Part shown: positions 50,901 through 62,010 of the stretch, piece by piece
How the letters are laid out: every line of letters begins with the position of its first letter
Position numbering within the stretch: the stretch's first letter is position 1
Assembly: GCA_033439765.1 (NCBI GenBank)
Contig: JAULSN010000004.1
Span: 382,001-446,000 of the forward strand
Direction: 5' to 3'
DNA: 64,000 nucleotides
Source of the DNA: Lasiosphaeria ovina
Taxonomy: Eukaryota > Ascomycota > Sordariomycetes > Sordariales > Lasiosphaeriaceae
The notes under the pieces: generated by a model
The model's database searches: none
What the model saw: the letters and a program-made list of their open reading frames with translations, nothing else
Told to the model about the DNA's origin: nothing
Made by a program: the position numbers and the translations under genes

Positions 50901-51718
50901 AGATTCTTCTCCCTCTCTCTCTCTCTATGGACGGACGGGCCAGCATTCTGTGATGACAAACATGCCGTGTCTTCGTACTTTGTCTGTCTGCACCGGGCAC
51001 ATTCTCGGATGGGCAGAGAGCTCTGGCCAGCCAGAACTGCTGTGATCACCTAACCAGACCAGACGAGTTCAGTCTGTCTTCGGCTGATTCCATCTGTCCT
51101 TGTTCCCGCCACCGCCACCAACAAAGCCGACTCGCGATGGATTTCTCTCTCATTCAAGATGGAAGAAAGCAAAACCAACATCAATCAATTTATCGCTTTT
51201 TCTGCTCCCCAACGCCCAAGCGAGAAGATAAAAAAAGTTAATCGAACACGGCATTATTCACGCCGAGTTTGTTTAGTAAAGCGCGCCCATCAGTGTGTGC
51301 GGTGCGGTGCGGTGCGTATATTCTAGTTATGCGTCTGTCCGCCCACCCCCACCATCACCACCCCTGGCCATCGCATCGCTTGCCAGCTGGCGTTCCGTCC
51401 CTTGCAGCTTGCATGTCCCGTCATCAACCCTCTGGCCTGTCAGACTCAAGATCATTGCCCGGCCTAACACCTTGCATACGGCATTTAGGCCCCTGCGAAT
51501 CGTGGCGAGAAAAAAAAAATCTATCCTGCCTGTCTTATCATTTCATCCTGTCTTGGCAAAATTTGGCCCATGCCCCTCCATTTTCCAGATATGCCTGAGC
51601 ATCTTCCAGTACAAGCCCAAACGCCCGACGACGTGTTCGAAGGCATCACTCCTTGGCGCATCTGCAACAAGAAGGAAAAAGCACACCAGTCAAGCAACAA
51701 ACCACGTCAAGCAGCTTA
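47904..51718. other. Intergenic: TBC gene promoter and DIL gene 3' flank
   Basis: About 3.8 kb. The part next to the TBC gene is GC-rich and has a GGCAGGGCAG array near 47960-47980. Two open minus-strand frames near 48063-48764 resemble leader sequence and lack domain content. Other landmarks are GGACA repeats near 50872-50905, CT runs near 50910-50930 and GGTGC units near 51300. No gene is supported. Confidence 0.6.
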
Positions 51719-54396
51719 TTAGACTTCCTCGTTCTCCCAATCCTTCTCGCCGAACATGGGCCCTTTCTTGGTGCTGCTGGTCGATTCGATCTTATCGAGA
51801 AACTCGGGCGGGATGGTGGGGATGTACTTTCGCTCCCGCTCCCGATTCACACCCCCAAACCCGGCACCGTAGCTAATCAGCATGTCGGTCACGCTTGGCA
51901 GCGTAAACGGGAGCATGAGCGCGGGATCGAGCAGCAAGTTTGCCGGGGCCTCGTCGTCTTGCTCAGACTCCTCACCTAGCCTTGGCGTTTGTATGCTTGC
52001 CGGCGATGTCGCCCCGTTACCATTCGACTTCTTTGCCGGTGTAGTCGGCGTGCTATCGCCTCCCGGCTTCGGTTTTGGCGACGCCGGCGCATTACGATTT
52101 CTTTCGCGCCGCAGAGCCACTTCCTTTTGTATTGCAACGAGATACTTCATTGCGCTCTTGGGAAGCCCCTTCTCCCCTACTTCCGGCCGGTAGTGCGTTG
52201 CAGCGTGTATCAGCTGTTGTGGACTCAAGGCTTTGAGTTGCTGCAAGGTCCCTATCAGGGCCTCCAGGTCGTCGGCACCCAACGATGAGAAGCACTGCAA
52301 CCATTGTAAAAGCTGGATCACCGGCGCCATGTGCCGGCGTGCCGCCTCGATTGTGTTCTCCCCGGTTGATCGGGTCTCGCCCCCTTCGTAGTGTTCGGGC
52401 TGTCGGTTGTTCTGACGGGCCCAGTCTTCAAGTATCGAGATGTTCATGCGAATCTGCATAGCCTTGGTACGAGCCAGGTACTTCCTGTTCGACATGATGC
52501 GGTTGAACAGCTCCGCGCTCAGCCAGTAGAGCAACTGCGATACAATCTGCGCCGAGATGACCGAGTGAATGTCGTATAGGTCTAAAACAAATAATGTGGA
52601 AGAAAGGAGGGATGTTACATTGCGTGGAGACGGCTTGGCCCTCTGCTTGGGAGACGGGGGGCGGAACCGCTTCTCAAGGGGCTGTTCTTTGACCTCCTTT
52701 TTCCGCTTAAAGATCTTCCACTCGTTTTGAAACGTTATGTCTTCGAACCCGGGAATTGTTTCATGGTCCAGCATAGCGGCGTCGAGGACCTTGTCGAGCC
52801 GTCTCTCGGCGTCCCTGACAATAAGGATGAAAATCTCATTAATCAGCTCCGCAAGCTGCGCCTGGAACTCCGACGTTGCTTCGACCAGGCCGGCATCTTT
52901 CTTGAGGTAATGTAACAAAAGTGTTGCGTTGGATATCCAGAAAGCCAGGATAGTCATATCCCATTGGTATCTTTCCACCACATCGTTGATCTTGTCCATG
53001 GCCGTGATGAGCAGTTTCGCTAGCAGCTCCGGGCTAGAATGGTAGTGCGCATATCTGGCCCCTAGGAAGATCATGTTTGCGGGCACGGGTTTCTGGGTTG
53101 GTGACCGTTGAGGGGTCATGTTCGTGATGACAATATCCAAGATCCGGTCTAGCTCGCTTTCCTGGAAGACAAACATCTGGTCGTGCAGACATCTCGTCCA
53201 GTCAAATTCTTGCTGTTCTTCAAAATCATCAACAGGCTGACAAGAGGTTAGCGCGCGGCAATACACCCATATATGCGGATGGACAGATGCAAACCTCGGG
53301 CTGGTCGTCAATTCCCACATTCCCCAGATCTACCTCCAAGTCACGGGCGCTCTCCATCATCATCCGCCTCCGCATCTCGTTCTCGGCCAGCTCCTCTTCA
53401 AACTTGTCCTGCGAAAAGCCAGGATTGTAAAAGTCATCGGTAGCGCCGGCTGTTCCAATCCCATACCCACTGCCGTTTAGATAGTACGACATGTCGCTGT
53501 CGGGAGCGACAAAATCAAACGCCGTTCGCCCTGACGATGTCTTAGCCTCGGGAGACGCCCCGTTGTCTAGCAGCAGTTTCGCGATCCCCTTGTGCCGGTT
53601 CGTCATGGCCCACATGAGCGCGCTCCATTGGTTCCGGTCTTGCTTGTCGATGTCCACGCCGGTGTTGATGAGGGCCTGCACCACGGGCTCGTGTCCCTGT
53701 CGAGGAATTAGCGGGGGAATCCCAGCACGCTACAGGCGAACTCCTGACTCACAAAACAGCTTGCGTATATGAGCGCGGGCGTGCCTTCGTCGTCGGGCGC
53801 GTTGATGTCGACATACAACCTCGCCTTGCCGTTGAGGATCTTTGCGACGGAATCCACGTGGCCGTTGCTCGCCGCCATGATAAAGGCCTTCTGCAAAGCT
53901 TCCTTCTTTTCCTCGTCAGTCATCTTCTCGTCGGCAGCAATGGCATCATCGTTGTCGAAGACGACGCCGGCCGAGTGGGCGGCCTGTGCAGCCAGCATTT
54001 CCATGAGGCGCGTTTCGCTATCGGATCCGCCCTTGATTATGTCCGCGGCGTCGTATTTGGCATCGTTCAGGGAGAGGTCGCTGAAGCTGAGGGGCTTGGC
54101 GATCATGGGCGAGGTCAGGAATTGGGATTGTCCTGGGCAACGGGCGCGGAGAGGGAGCAAGCAGTTAGCAACAACAACAGCACTTTGGTATGTAGCTATG
54201 ACGTGTGGTGGAAAGCAAGGGCCTCGGAGCACCAACCCTGCCAGCCATCGTACATCTCCGTCTCGGGCACAAGCTCGGTCGGCACATGTCTCCTGTCGTC
54301 GAGGGATCTGGGGAGATCGGCGGGCAAGGGCCTCTTCTTCTGCGGAAGCCGGTCGTCACCGGCATCAAAACCGCCGTCAGAACCGCCGAATTCCAT
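51719..54396 (-). CDS. Ankyrin-repeat and DIL (dilute) domain protein
   Basis: Four exons are inferred: 54396-54237, 54132-53753, 53696-53295 and 53236-51719, giving 819 residues. Exons 2-3 hold ankyrin repeats (KAFIMAASNGHVDSVAKIL, the DDEGTPALIYASCFGHEPVV region and QWSALMWAMTNRHKGIAKLL). The rest is a DIL domain as in class V myosin tails, with LAFWISNATLLLHYL early and LLYWLSAELFNRIMSNRKYL later. It has no motor domain, so it belongs to the stand-alone fungal ankyrin-DIL family, probably an adaptor in membrane or vesicle traffic. A Pro/Ser/Thr-rich disordered segment precedes the C-terminus. Introns are GT-AG (donors GTTGGT, GTGAGT, GTTTGC) and phases agree. The 37-nt GTAACA...TTTTAG stretch near 52590 is not removed: excision would break the frame, and the residues there (SLLSSTLFVLDLYDIHSVI) look conserved. 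Confidence 0.92.
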
Positions 54397-55388
54397 GGCC
54401 CAGTGCGGTGCGCGGCATGCGGGCGCCTCTCATGGATGGGTCGGGTCCAGTCTAATGCAAGCACTCAAGTATCCTGGCGTCGCCGAGCGGGCCGCGCATT
54501 CGAGTCGTCTTCAAATCGCAGCTTCTCAGGGCCAGGGAGATGGCAAGCAGATGGGCAATCTAGTGAATTAGGCGCACAAATCTAGGTGATGGTGCTGCCT
54601 GGTTAACACTCCTCAAAGAGGAGTTGGTGAGTGTCATGTTCAAGCGTTGAAGTCGGGTCTGCAAGGCGGCCCCACCCTATCGCCCGCACTGCCCAAATCA
54701 CCCCCACATTTATTAGTCCGTGCCTTACACTTGAACGTTATTATCCTTGAAGCTTGGCACCGTAGCCTTGTGAGCGGCCACGCCTGGAAGCTGACCAGGG
54801 ACCCATGAAACACCGAGCCGTGACGATCACAGCTCACAACTTGTGTTTTGCAAAGTCATTGGCATTTTTTTCTTTCTCTTTTTCTTTCGTTTCAATTCTA
54901 CCACAGATAAGAGAACTTACACATAGACATCCAACAGAATTTGAAATGGTCTGTTGACTGAGCCGAATCGATCCCATCAGGCTCAGTGTTTTTGTTCGTG
55001 ACTTATGTAATCCCTCAGTCCTCTACGTACTATGTTTGGGTATTAGATGTTACACTGTCCTCATTACGGATGGATGTTGAGATAGACAAGAACAATAGGA
55101 AGAGAGGAGAAGTATATATCAGCAAGTCGGAGCTGAACAAACCCGATATAGTTGTTGTGGATTAGAGAAACATGTGTTTTTAACCCCATGACTCCACAAG
55201 TTGATTTCGCGCCCGACGCAAGACACTCAGAGAGACGCGCCCGTCTTTTATATGTCCCCAGAACGCCGCCCAAGAAAATAGAATCCCGACCATATAGATT
55301 AGAGCTATATATCAGGTGGTATCTCGATTCTTTTCTTTGCCCCTTTTCTAGTTCAGTGCTAATCCCCGTTATTATAGGGTTTGACGGT
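54397..55388. other. Intergenic: DIL gene promoter and GGC1 3' flank
   Basis: AT-richer sequence, with TTTCTTTCTCTTTTTC near 54870 and no supported gene. Confidence 0.6.
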
Positions 55389-56917
55389 TTATTTCTTGAA
55401 CGCAGTGTCGAACGCTGGGATCAACGTTTGCGCTAGCCAGAAGGAGAAAACCAACTTAGGGCCCGTCATGAGGAGCTGCAAGATAAGTTGGGTTAGCAGG
55501 ACGTTCACGGGCCAAGCCTACTACCTTGCGCAGGTCATCCTGGGTGGGGGGTCTTCAGTGAAGAACAGACCTTTGGAACCAAGCCCTTGAAGAAGGCAGA
55601 GGCGCCCTCGTTCTTGGCCATGTTGGTCAAAATCTTGAAGCCGCCTTCGGGGTTCTCAAAGTTGCGGTTCTGGATGCGCGTCTTGATCACATCAAGCGGC
55701 GCCGAGACAACGAGAGAGGCCGAGGCACCCGCAATCGAGGCTACAAAGTTCTGGAACCATGACGCCTTGTTGTAGTCGTCCAACTTGAAGAGGAACTCCT
55801 TGGCAAATGCAGAGCCACCGAATAGCTAATTTGACAAAGCAACATTAGCAAAGTGATGGCAACTCAATTGTCAGGGGGCTGGCGGATATAGCGGACATAC
55901 CGCGAAAGAACCGGGGGCGTTTCTCGCAGCTGTCCAGCCCCACCCTCTGTAAAGACCGAAGCCCTCGTCCTTGATAATCTTCAGGACACCGCGGCCCCGG
56001 AAGGCCTCGGGGTTTGTCTGCCGCTTGATCTTGAGGACGTCAAGGGGTAGTAGGACAATCTCGCCAATGCCGATCAGACTACACAAAACGGAGGGTTGGT
56101 TAGCCATGTTATCTTGGCCCGAGTCTGCGCGTAGACAAGCTGCTCTCCTCCTGGCATAGGTGACAGTACAGCCCTGCTGAGGACTGGGCCGTGCTCACCT
56201 TCCTGCAGTTGAGTGCATGATGGCCTTTCCGGTCTTCTTGCCAAAGGCACCCTCGAAATCCCTGCCATAGTGCAATGTGAGGTAGTCGCGGGCCACCGGC
56301 TGGCCTCCGTACTTGTATACTCGCTGAAGGACCTTGTATCCGGCGGCGTAGCCAAGTCCGGGGAAAAGCGAGACGAACTTCCTCCCGAGCGGCGCAGCGG
56401 CCTTGTCCTTGAAGATTACGGCGTTGAGTTGCGGCAGACCGACGATCTATATTCGTGCAGATTCACAATTAGCCCCCTTTCTTTCTTTCCTCCGTCGTCA
56501 ATTCCTCCCAACTGCAAAAGGGGCACCCGAATGTTTTCGGGAACACGATCCTCATATCGACAAGGGGCAAGGAGAAAGGCTGCGCACCTTAGTCTCGTTA
56601 CTCATCAAGCGCTTCGCAATGGTGTCGACCTGTGTCCAAAGTAGTTAGCAACTGCCGCGCTCTCGGTTCCGTTCTATCGGGCCACTAATTGGACAACGTT
56701 GACGGATCTGGGGCATGATAGCTGGCGGAGGGCACTGCTTCGAGACGACGTACGGGGTGGAATATGGCCAATTCGGCAATACCGGCAGAGCCTGAGGGGG
56801 AGGGCAAAACGAGTTAGCTATCTTGTAGTCTACGGGGTGCGCCACTGTCGACATACCGGATCCCAAGAGTCTTGCAAGGTTAGACTCCTTCTGCGCCGCG
56901 CCCGCTGGAGGAGACAT
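55389..56917 (-). CDS. GGC1: Mitochondrial GTP/GDP carrier
   Basis: An inner-membrane carrier that brings GTP into the matrix in exchange for GDP. Seven exons are inferred: 56917-56857, 56791-56754, 56629-56588, 56446-56199, 56078-55901, 55825-55571 and 55475-55389, giving 302 residues, the normal carrier length. Exons 2 and 3 are only 38 and 42 nt. The sequence follows yeast Ggc1/Yhm1 closely: LARLLGSGSAGIAELAIFHP VDTIAKRLMSN with the first PxD-type motif, then FPGLGYAAGYKVLQRVYKYG, then LPLDVLKIKRQTNPEAFRGR, GWTAARNAPGSFA, and SAPLDVIKTRIQNRNFENPE. Three carrier repeats are recognisable by their P-x-D-x-[IVL]-[KR] motifs (HPVDTIAK, LPLDVLKIK, APLDVIKTR). All introns are GT-AG and phases agree. 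Confidence 0.97.
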
Positions 56918-57664
56918 TGTGCTTTTGTTTTGGCGAGTCACCAGGTATACGACTTAAAGAATGCTAGTTACGCAGTGGGCCAGACAAAGAAATTCTAGGC
57001 GACCGGCGAGAAAATTGGCGAAACGAGGGACAGGACTGGAGGTTGTCACAAGCAAGATCTGAGCGCTCCGAGACAAATGGCGCGAACCCCATAAATTTTT
57101 GACAAAAAAATCCTGGAGCTCCCATGCGCTACCGTTTAAGCTCCGACAGCGGGATTGTGCTAGGACACTATGCCTAGGCTGCATTGGAGCTTATCGGAAT
57201 TAGCGCCTTGTTATCAAACGGTACTGTACTTACAATACGGAAATCTCCGTATCCAAACCCAACTCCGACAGCTTGGGAGACTTTGTAATAAAGCTCTCTT
57301 AATCAACTTTACAATTCACTTAGTCCGTTATTAGACTCGGAAATAGTAAAAGATATTTAGTCGGGGTAATCGTTTTCAAATAGCTCACAAAACTGTGTGC
57401 ATTCTCTCTTTTTTGTCCTATCCCCTGCGTCCTATTAGATGCTAGAGGACATGTCATAATCTCTATTCATGACTGAAATATGGTGTACAACCATGGACTC
57501 GAAGCCATGCAAGTTAGTTAGCCTAGCATCCCAGCTTAAACCCAAAGCCTCCCGGTAAACTCCAAGCAATGCAACCATTCTGATCCCCGACGCCGCCGAT
57601 GCTATGCCATCATGACTTGGTATCAGATAGACCAACCGATTTCGTGTACATTGCTTTTCAGCCC
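56918..57664. other. Intergenic: GGC1 promoter and RPC82 3' flank
   Basis: About 750 bases, AT-rich from 57200 to 57450, with no supported gene. Confidence 0.65.
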
Positions 57665-59875
57665 CTAAAAATCACGTAGAACGGCGACTAGGTCGTCAAG
57701 TCTCATGACTTGAGCAAAGAGCTTCCGCTCGTTTTCCAGGAAACGAGAATACCTGTCGAAGTATTCCTTTCTCATCACGTCCTTTTCCCTGCCTCGGACG
57801 TCTGTCCTCTTCGTGAGCTCTAGCACGTCCTTTTCCCGTTGGCGGAGAACTTCCAAAACCTGGATGCAGCGCACCGTGGTCTTGTAGCTTGTATCAAGCA
57901 GGCGGGCTAGGGATTTGTCCACGTCTGAAAACCAAAGAAAGAAGGATTTCTTCACATCTGCTTTCGTGTCTCGTGGCACCTCCTGAACGTGCACGAAACC
58001 CGCGTTCTGCATTTCCAACATCTTTTGCTGTACTTCGGGTTTCTTCATCAGCGCAACAGTCGGAAGCGCCTTCTCGTCCAGTTTGCCCTTGGTCCGAAGA
58101 ATTCGAACCAGCCGCAGGCCCTGGCGACCTGAGGTTCGCTCAATGACAGAATCGAGCTCAAACTCGCGCAACGCGCTCATGAGGGGCACGAAGTCAACTG
58201 TCCATTCGTTCGGGCCACAATGGCGGACAAAATGCTGGTTACTCTCCGAGAGCAGGAGAAGATGTTGGCGAAGCTGGGCTGGGCGATTGAGCCTCATTTC
58301 TTTGGCACTTGTCGAATCCGCAAACTGAACCTTGCTGCCGTTTGTCGCCGGGCGCTCTTTGTGGTCAGATTCTGAATCAGACCCGCTCGAGTTGGAGCCA
58401 TCGCTGTCCTTGGCTTCGTCGGCGCTATCACCTTCGTCGACATCGGCTTCTTCAATGTAAAGTTTTGGCTTGGGGGGTTCCTCCTGAATTGCGTCGGCGG
58501 CTCTGGAAGAAATATCATGCTTGGCAACCTTTCCAAGTCCTAGAGATAAGTCGACGGACGTCTTGAGGCTGTCCAATATCTCGTCTATCGTAACGAACCC
58601 GAGTTTCTGCCTGTCCTTGTCGTCTTCGCCAATATCCATCAGCGGATCAGGACGGCAGCGCGCAATGGGTTTCGTCAGCAATCGCAGCAGCACGCCATAG
58701 ACATACGCCGTAACCTCCCCATACATGTCAGTTGCAAACTGCACGAGGCGGCGGTTTCGAAGATCGACAAGACACTTTTCATAGTTGATTCGGATGACTT
58801 GTCTCGACTTGAAAAATGTTAAAATATGGCAATGATTCGGGTCACTGTTCAGGGCACTTACGTCAAGATCTGGATCCACCTCCTCATCATGAGCGCCGTT
58901 CGACGTACCACCGCTGAAGAGCTTACGCCTCTTTGCAGACGTGACATTTTGCTCCAGCTTGCGCTTCAGAGACTTGGATTCGCTGCGGATTTTGCGGAGG
59001 CTCTCAGCTATCTTGTCCTGCAGCTCGACCTTTGCTTTCCCGCCTTTTGGCCCGCCAGGGAATAATCTTTCGGTGACGTCCTTCTCGACAGATTTGTGGA
59101 TATCTTGGGGCGTTTGGAAGCTTCGAGAGTGAACCACATCGATGAGGTCAGCCTCAACGAGCCGACAAATGACCGAATTGAGCTGGGCTGTGTTCTTGAC
59201 CAGTAGATCCGACTTCTTGACCGAATCAGAGTGCCCATTTACACCGTTAACCTCGAACTCGTCGCCATCTTCAACTTTCTCGGTCGCAGCCTTTTTCGCC
59301 TGGTCAATCTTTTGTTGGTACGCCTCAACAAGATCCGAGATCCGTGCCTGACCCAGAAGGAGAAGACTCTGCATGACATCCTTGGCAGGCGCGCCAAACG
59401 ACGTATCGATCATCTCCAGGATCTTGCCCGTACGGATCAGGTTGTAGGCATACTCGACATTCGCTTCGTACACGGCCACCTCGGTGTCCGGCTCAGCGGA
59501 GTAGAAGAGCATGTTGTACTGCAGGAGGACGGCGAGTCCATGGCGGAGCTGACGGGGGTTCATTGAAGTATGATGGACCAGTTGCGGAATTGACGATCTA
59601 CCCCGATTGATAAGTGTCGCAAAGATTCTCTAGAAGCGCCGTCAGTCTCAACTCGCTGAGATTACGACCTCGAGTAGGCGGGCGCAAGGAGTGGGACAAG
59701 CGGGGAGATACATACGGATGGGAGCTCGCCATAGAGCTCCTCGATGAGCAGAGAGCAGAGCTCTGCAAGATGCTTTGTCTAGATTGGGATCGTTAGCAAC
59801 AGTGCAAGGCTGTGGCGACTTTGCGCCAGGTGAAGGGACGATGTAGGAACGGGTAGCTTGACGTACGACCAACAT
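57665..59875 (-). CDS. RPC82: RNA polymerase III subunit RPC82 (C82/RPC3), with an apparent +1 frameshift
   Basis: A subunit of the Pol III initiation subcomplex (C82-C34-C31), with winged-helix repeats that help open tRNA and 5S promoters. Four exons are inferred: 59875-59867 (9 nt, MLV), 59778-59716 (TKHLAELCSLLIEELYGELP S), 59630-58863 and 58808-57665, about 660 residues. The N-terminal helix-turn-helix RIFATLINRGRSSIPQL is followed by VHHTSMNPRQLRHGLAVLLQ in a frame shifted by one base. The break lies in CAACTTGGTCC (about 59576-59585), one base longer than needed. Without correction the frame stops at 59495-59493, about 30 codons on. The third intron is 54 nt (58809-58862), a multiple of three, so the frame stays open when it is retained. 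The C-terminus (KEYFDRYSRFLENERKLFAQ) fits the family. Confidence 0.9.
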
Positions 59876-60166
59876 GTTGACAGTAGCGGAATGTTTGCGT
59901 GTGCTGTTGGGATTTGCGTGTTGCTTCTAGAGATCCTCTCACTATCTCTAGAGCTGCCACATGTGCTACCGTATAGTCATTGAAGGAAGTAATGCGAGAA
60001 AGCACGTCGCCGAGGTTCAGATTGTTGAAGGGTGGGGAGTCGACTACTTGCAGAAGTCTAATAATTTTCTGAGTCGTCGCCGCCGCCAGGACTAGGCCCC
60101 CCCCCCCCAAAAAAAAAGCAACTTCTACAGTGGGTTCGGTCGCGGGGCAGCTGTAGCTTCTGCGGG

Positions 60167-60171
60167 CCAAT
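60167..60171 (+). promoter_or_regulatory. CCAAT box (CCAATCA)
   Basis: CCAATCA is the preferred binding form of the Hap/CBF complex, known to activate respiratory genes in fungi. It sits 270 bases upstream of the QCR2 start codon. Confidence 0.5.
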
Positions 60172-60275
60172 CATATCGCGCGTGTCAACGCTTACACAGA
60201 GAACCTCTCAGCGTGCGCCAGACCCCTGTCAGGCACCTTGCCTGTCATTTTCCTACCAAAGGCCGGGCGGGCGGG

Positions 60276-60280
60276 CCAAT
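60276..60280 (+). promoter_or_regulatory. CCAAT box
   Basis: A second CCAAT in the same orientation, 161 bases upstream of the QCR2 start codon, within GGGCCAATCC. Confidence 0.45.
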
Positions 60281-60440
60281 CCAGGGCAGTTGGCAGTTTC
60301 GTGGCGGGTCGGCACAGCCATTTTCCGCCAACCCAGAAGCCGGCCAGCCAGGGATTTTTCGGAATCGATTGACAAGAGCTCAAGCAAGCAGTTGCAGCCG
60401 CGAACCATTGAATTGTCAATTGACGACGGCCCCTCCCACC

Positions 60441-62010
60441 ATGATCTCCAGATCGGCCTTAACGAGGGGCAGCCAGCTGGCCCTTCGCAGCCAGGGCGCT
60501 GCGAAGCTTGCGCAGCGCGGATTTGCGGCAGTTGCATCGCCCAAGGCGTCTTACGAGCCCACCACCGTCGCCGGAATCAAGGTCGCCTCGAGGGACGACC
60601 AAGGCCCAACAACCCATCTCGCCGTCGTTGCCAAAGCCGGCACCCGCTACGAGCCCCTCCCGGGTCTAACGGTCGGGCTTGAGGCGTTCGCTTTCAAGGC
60701 AGGTCAATTGCGCGGCGACAGATGACGCTGGCGGTGCGGCTGCAGGCCTCGGGTGGGCGTCAGGACCATGAGCTAATTTGCATTCCGGCTTCAGAACACC
60801 AAAAAACGCTCCGCCCTGCGCATCGTCCGCGAAGCTGAGCTTCTGGGAGGCCAATTGGCCGCATACCACACCCGGGAAGCTCTCGTGCTTCAGGCCAGCT
60901 TCCTCCGCGAGGACCTTCCCTACTTCACCGAGCTCCTAGCCGAGGTCATCACCCAGACCCGGTACACCAGTGCGTGATATAGCCTTTTCTGTCGGGAACC
61001 TGCGAGGCCGCGCTCACACTTTTACGTAGCCCACGAGTTTCACGAGGAGGTCGAGTCTGTGATCCACGCCAAGCAGGCCAAGATTGGCGCCGATGCTATT
61101 GCCCTCGACGCTGCTCACTCGGTTGCCTTCCACACCGGCTTGGGTGCCCCTCTCTACCCGACCCCCAGCACTCCGATTGCATCCTACCTCAACGAAAACT
61201 CGGTCGCCCAGTACGCCGATGCCGTTTACAACCGGGCCGACATTGCCGTAGTAGCTGATGGCGCAAGCGAAGGTGCTTTGTCCAAGTGGATCGAGCCCTT
61301 TTTTAAGGAGCTGCCTTCTCAGTCCCCCGACCCATTGGATTCCGCTGCCTCCAAGTACCGTGGCGGCGAGGTGCGGATCCCCAAGACAGGCTCGAGCGCG
61401 CTGGTTATTGCCTTCCCTGGCTCTGCTCTCGGCGCATCCCAGCCCGAGACAGCGGTCCTCATCGGCTTGCTAGGCGGCGAGTCTGGCATCAAGTGGTCCC
61501 CTGGCTTCACTATCCTCTCCAAGGCTACGGCTGCCAACCCCGGCGCTCATGCCAAGGCGACAAACTATGCCTACTCGGACGCCGGCCTCCTTACCATTGA
61601 GATTACAGGCTCGGCCTCTGCCGTCCGCAAGGTCGCCGAGGAGTCGATCAAGGCCCTGAAGAGTGTTGTCGATGGCTCAGTCTCCAAGGAGGATCTAGTC
61701 AAGGCTATTGCCAAGGCCAAGTTCGACCTCTTGTCTGGGAGCGAGACCGCTGGAGTCGGCCTTGTACACGCTGGCGCGAACCTCATCCACGGCGGAAAGC
61801 CCCTGCAGGTGCTCGAGACGATCAAGGCTTTGGAGTCTGTGACGGCGGAGAAGTTGAAGACTGTAGGTTCATGTGCCCCATCAACGCTGCGTACTCCAGC
61901 TAACAAGACATCAGGTGGCCAAGGCGCTGTTAGACGGCAAGGCATCGGTGGGTGCGGTGGGTGATCTGCACGTTCTACCCTTCGCGGAGGACCTTGGACT
62001 CCGGGTATAA
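60441..62010 (+). CDS. QCR2: Ubiquinol-cytochrome c reductase core protein 2
   Basis: Core 2 subunit of respiratory complex III, on the matrix side of the inner membrane; a non-catalytic relative of the mitochondrial processing peptidase. Four exons are inferred: 60441-60698, 60795-60969, 61030-61862 and 61915-62010, giving 453 residues. The N-terminus MISRSALTRGSQLALRSQG is a typical Arg-rich, acid-free matrix presequence. Family sequence follows: GPTTHLAVVAKAGTRYE, FKNTKKRSALRIVREAELLG, VLQASFLREDLPYFTELLAE and a C-terminus GDLHVLPFAEDLGLRV. The zinc site of active M16 peptidases (HxxEH) is absent, as normal for core 2. Intron 1 (60699-60794) uses a GC donor, AAG/GCAGGT, with CAG acceptor; only this keeps the frame (FK/NTKKRS). 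The other two introns are GT-AG. Confidence 0.96.

Larger units (their letters stand above)
59876..60440. promoter_or_regulatory. Bidirectional promoter RPC82 / QCR2
   Basis: The 565 bases between two divergent start codons. A C8-A9 run lies near 60097-60118. Two CCAAT boxes (own entries) and GC-rich GGGCGGGCGGGCC lie on the QCR2 side. Confidence 0.65.

Noticed and set aside
52590..52626. A 37-nt GTAACA...TTTTAG stretch as an intron in the DIL gene
   Set aside because: It is shorter than usual fungal introns, removal breaks the frame, and the encoded residues look like conserved DIL sequence.
59561..59563. Start of RPC82 at the ATG at 59563
   Set aside because: It would drop the conserved N-terminal helix-turn-helix, which is clearly encoded upstream in exons at 59875-59867, 59778-59716 and 59630-59564.
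61059..61964. QCR2 as a single open frame from 61059
   Set aside because: That frame starts at a GTG inside exon 3 and ends in the last intron; the presequence and conserved ends lie in the other exons.
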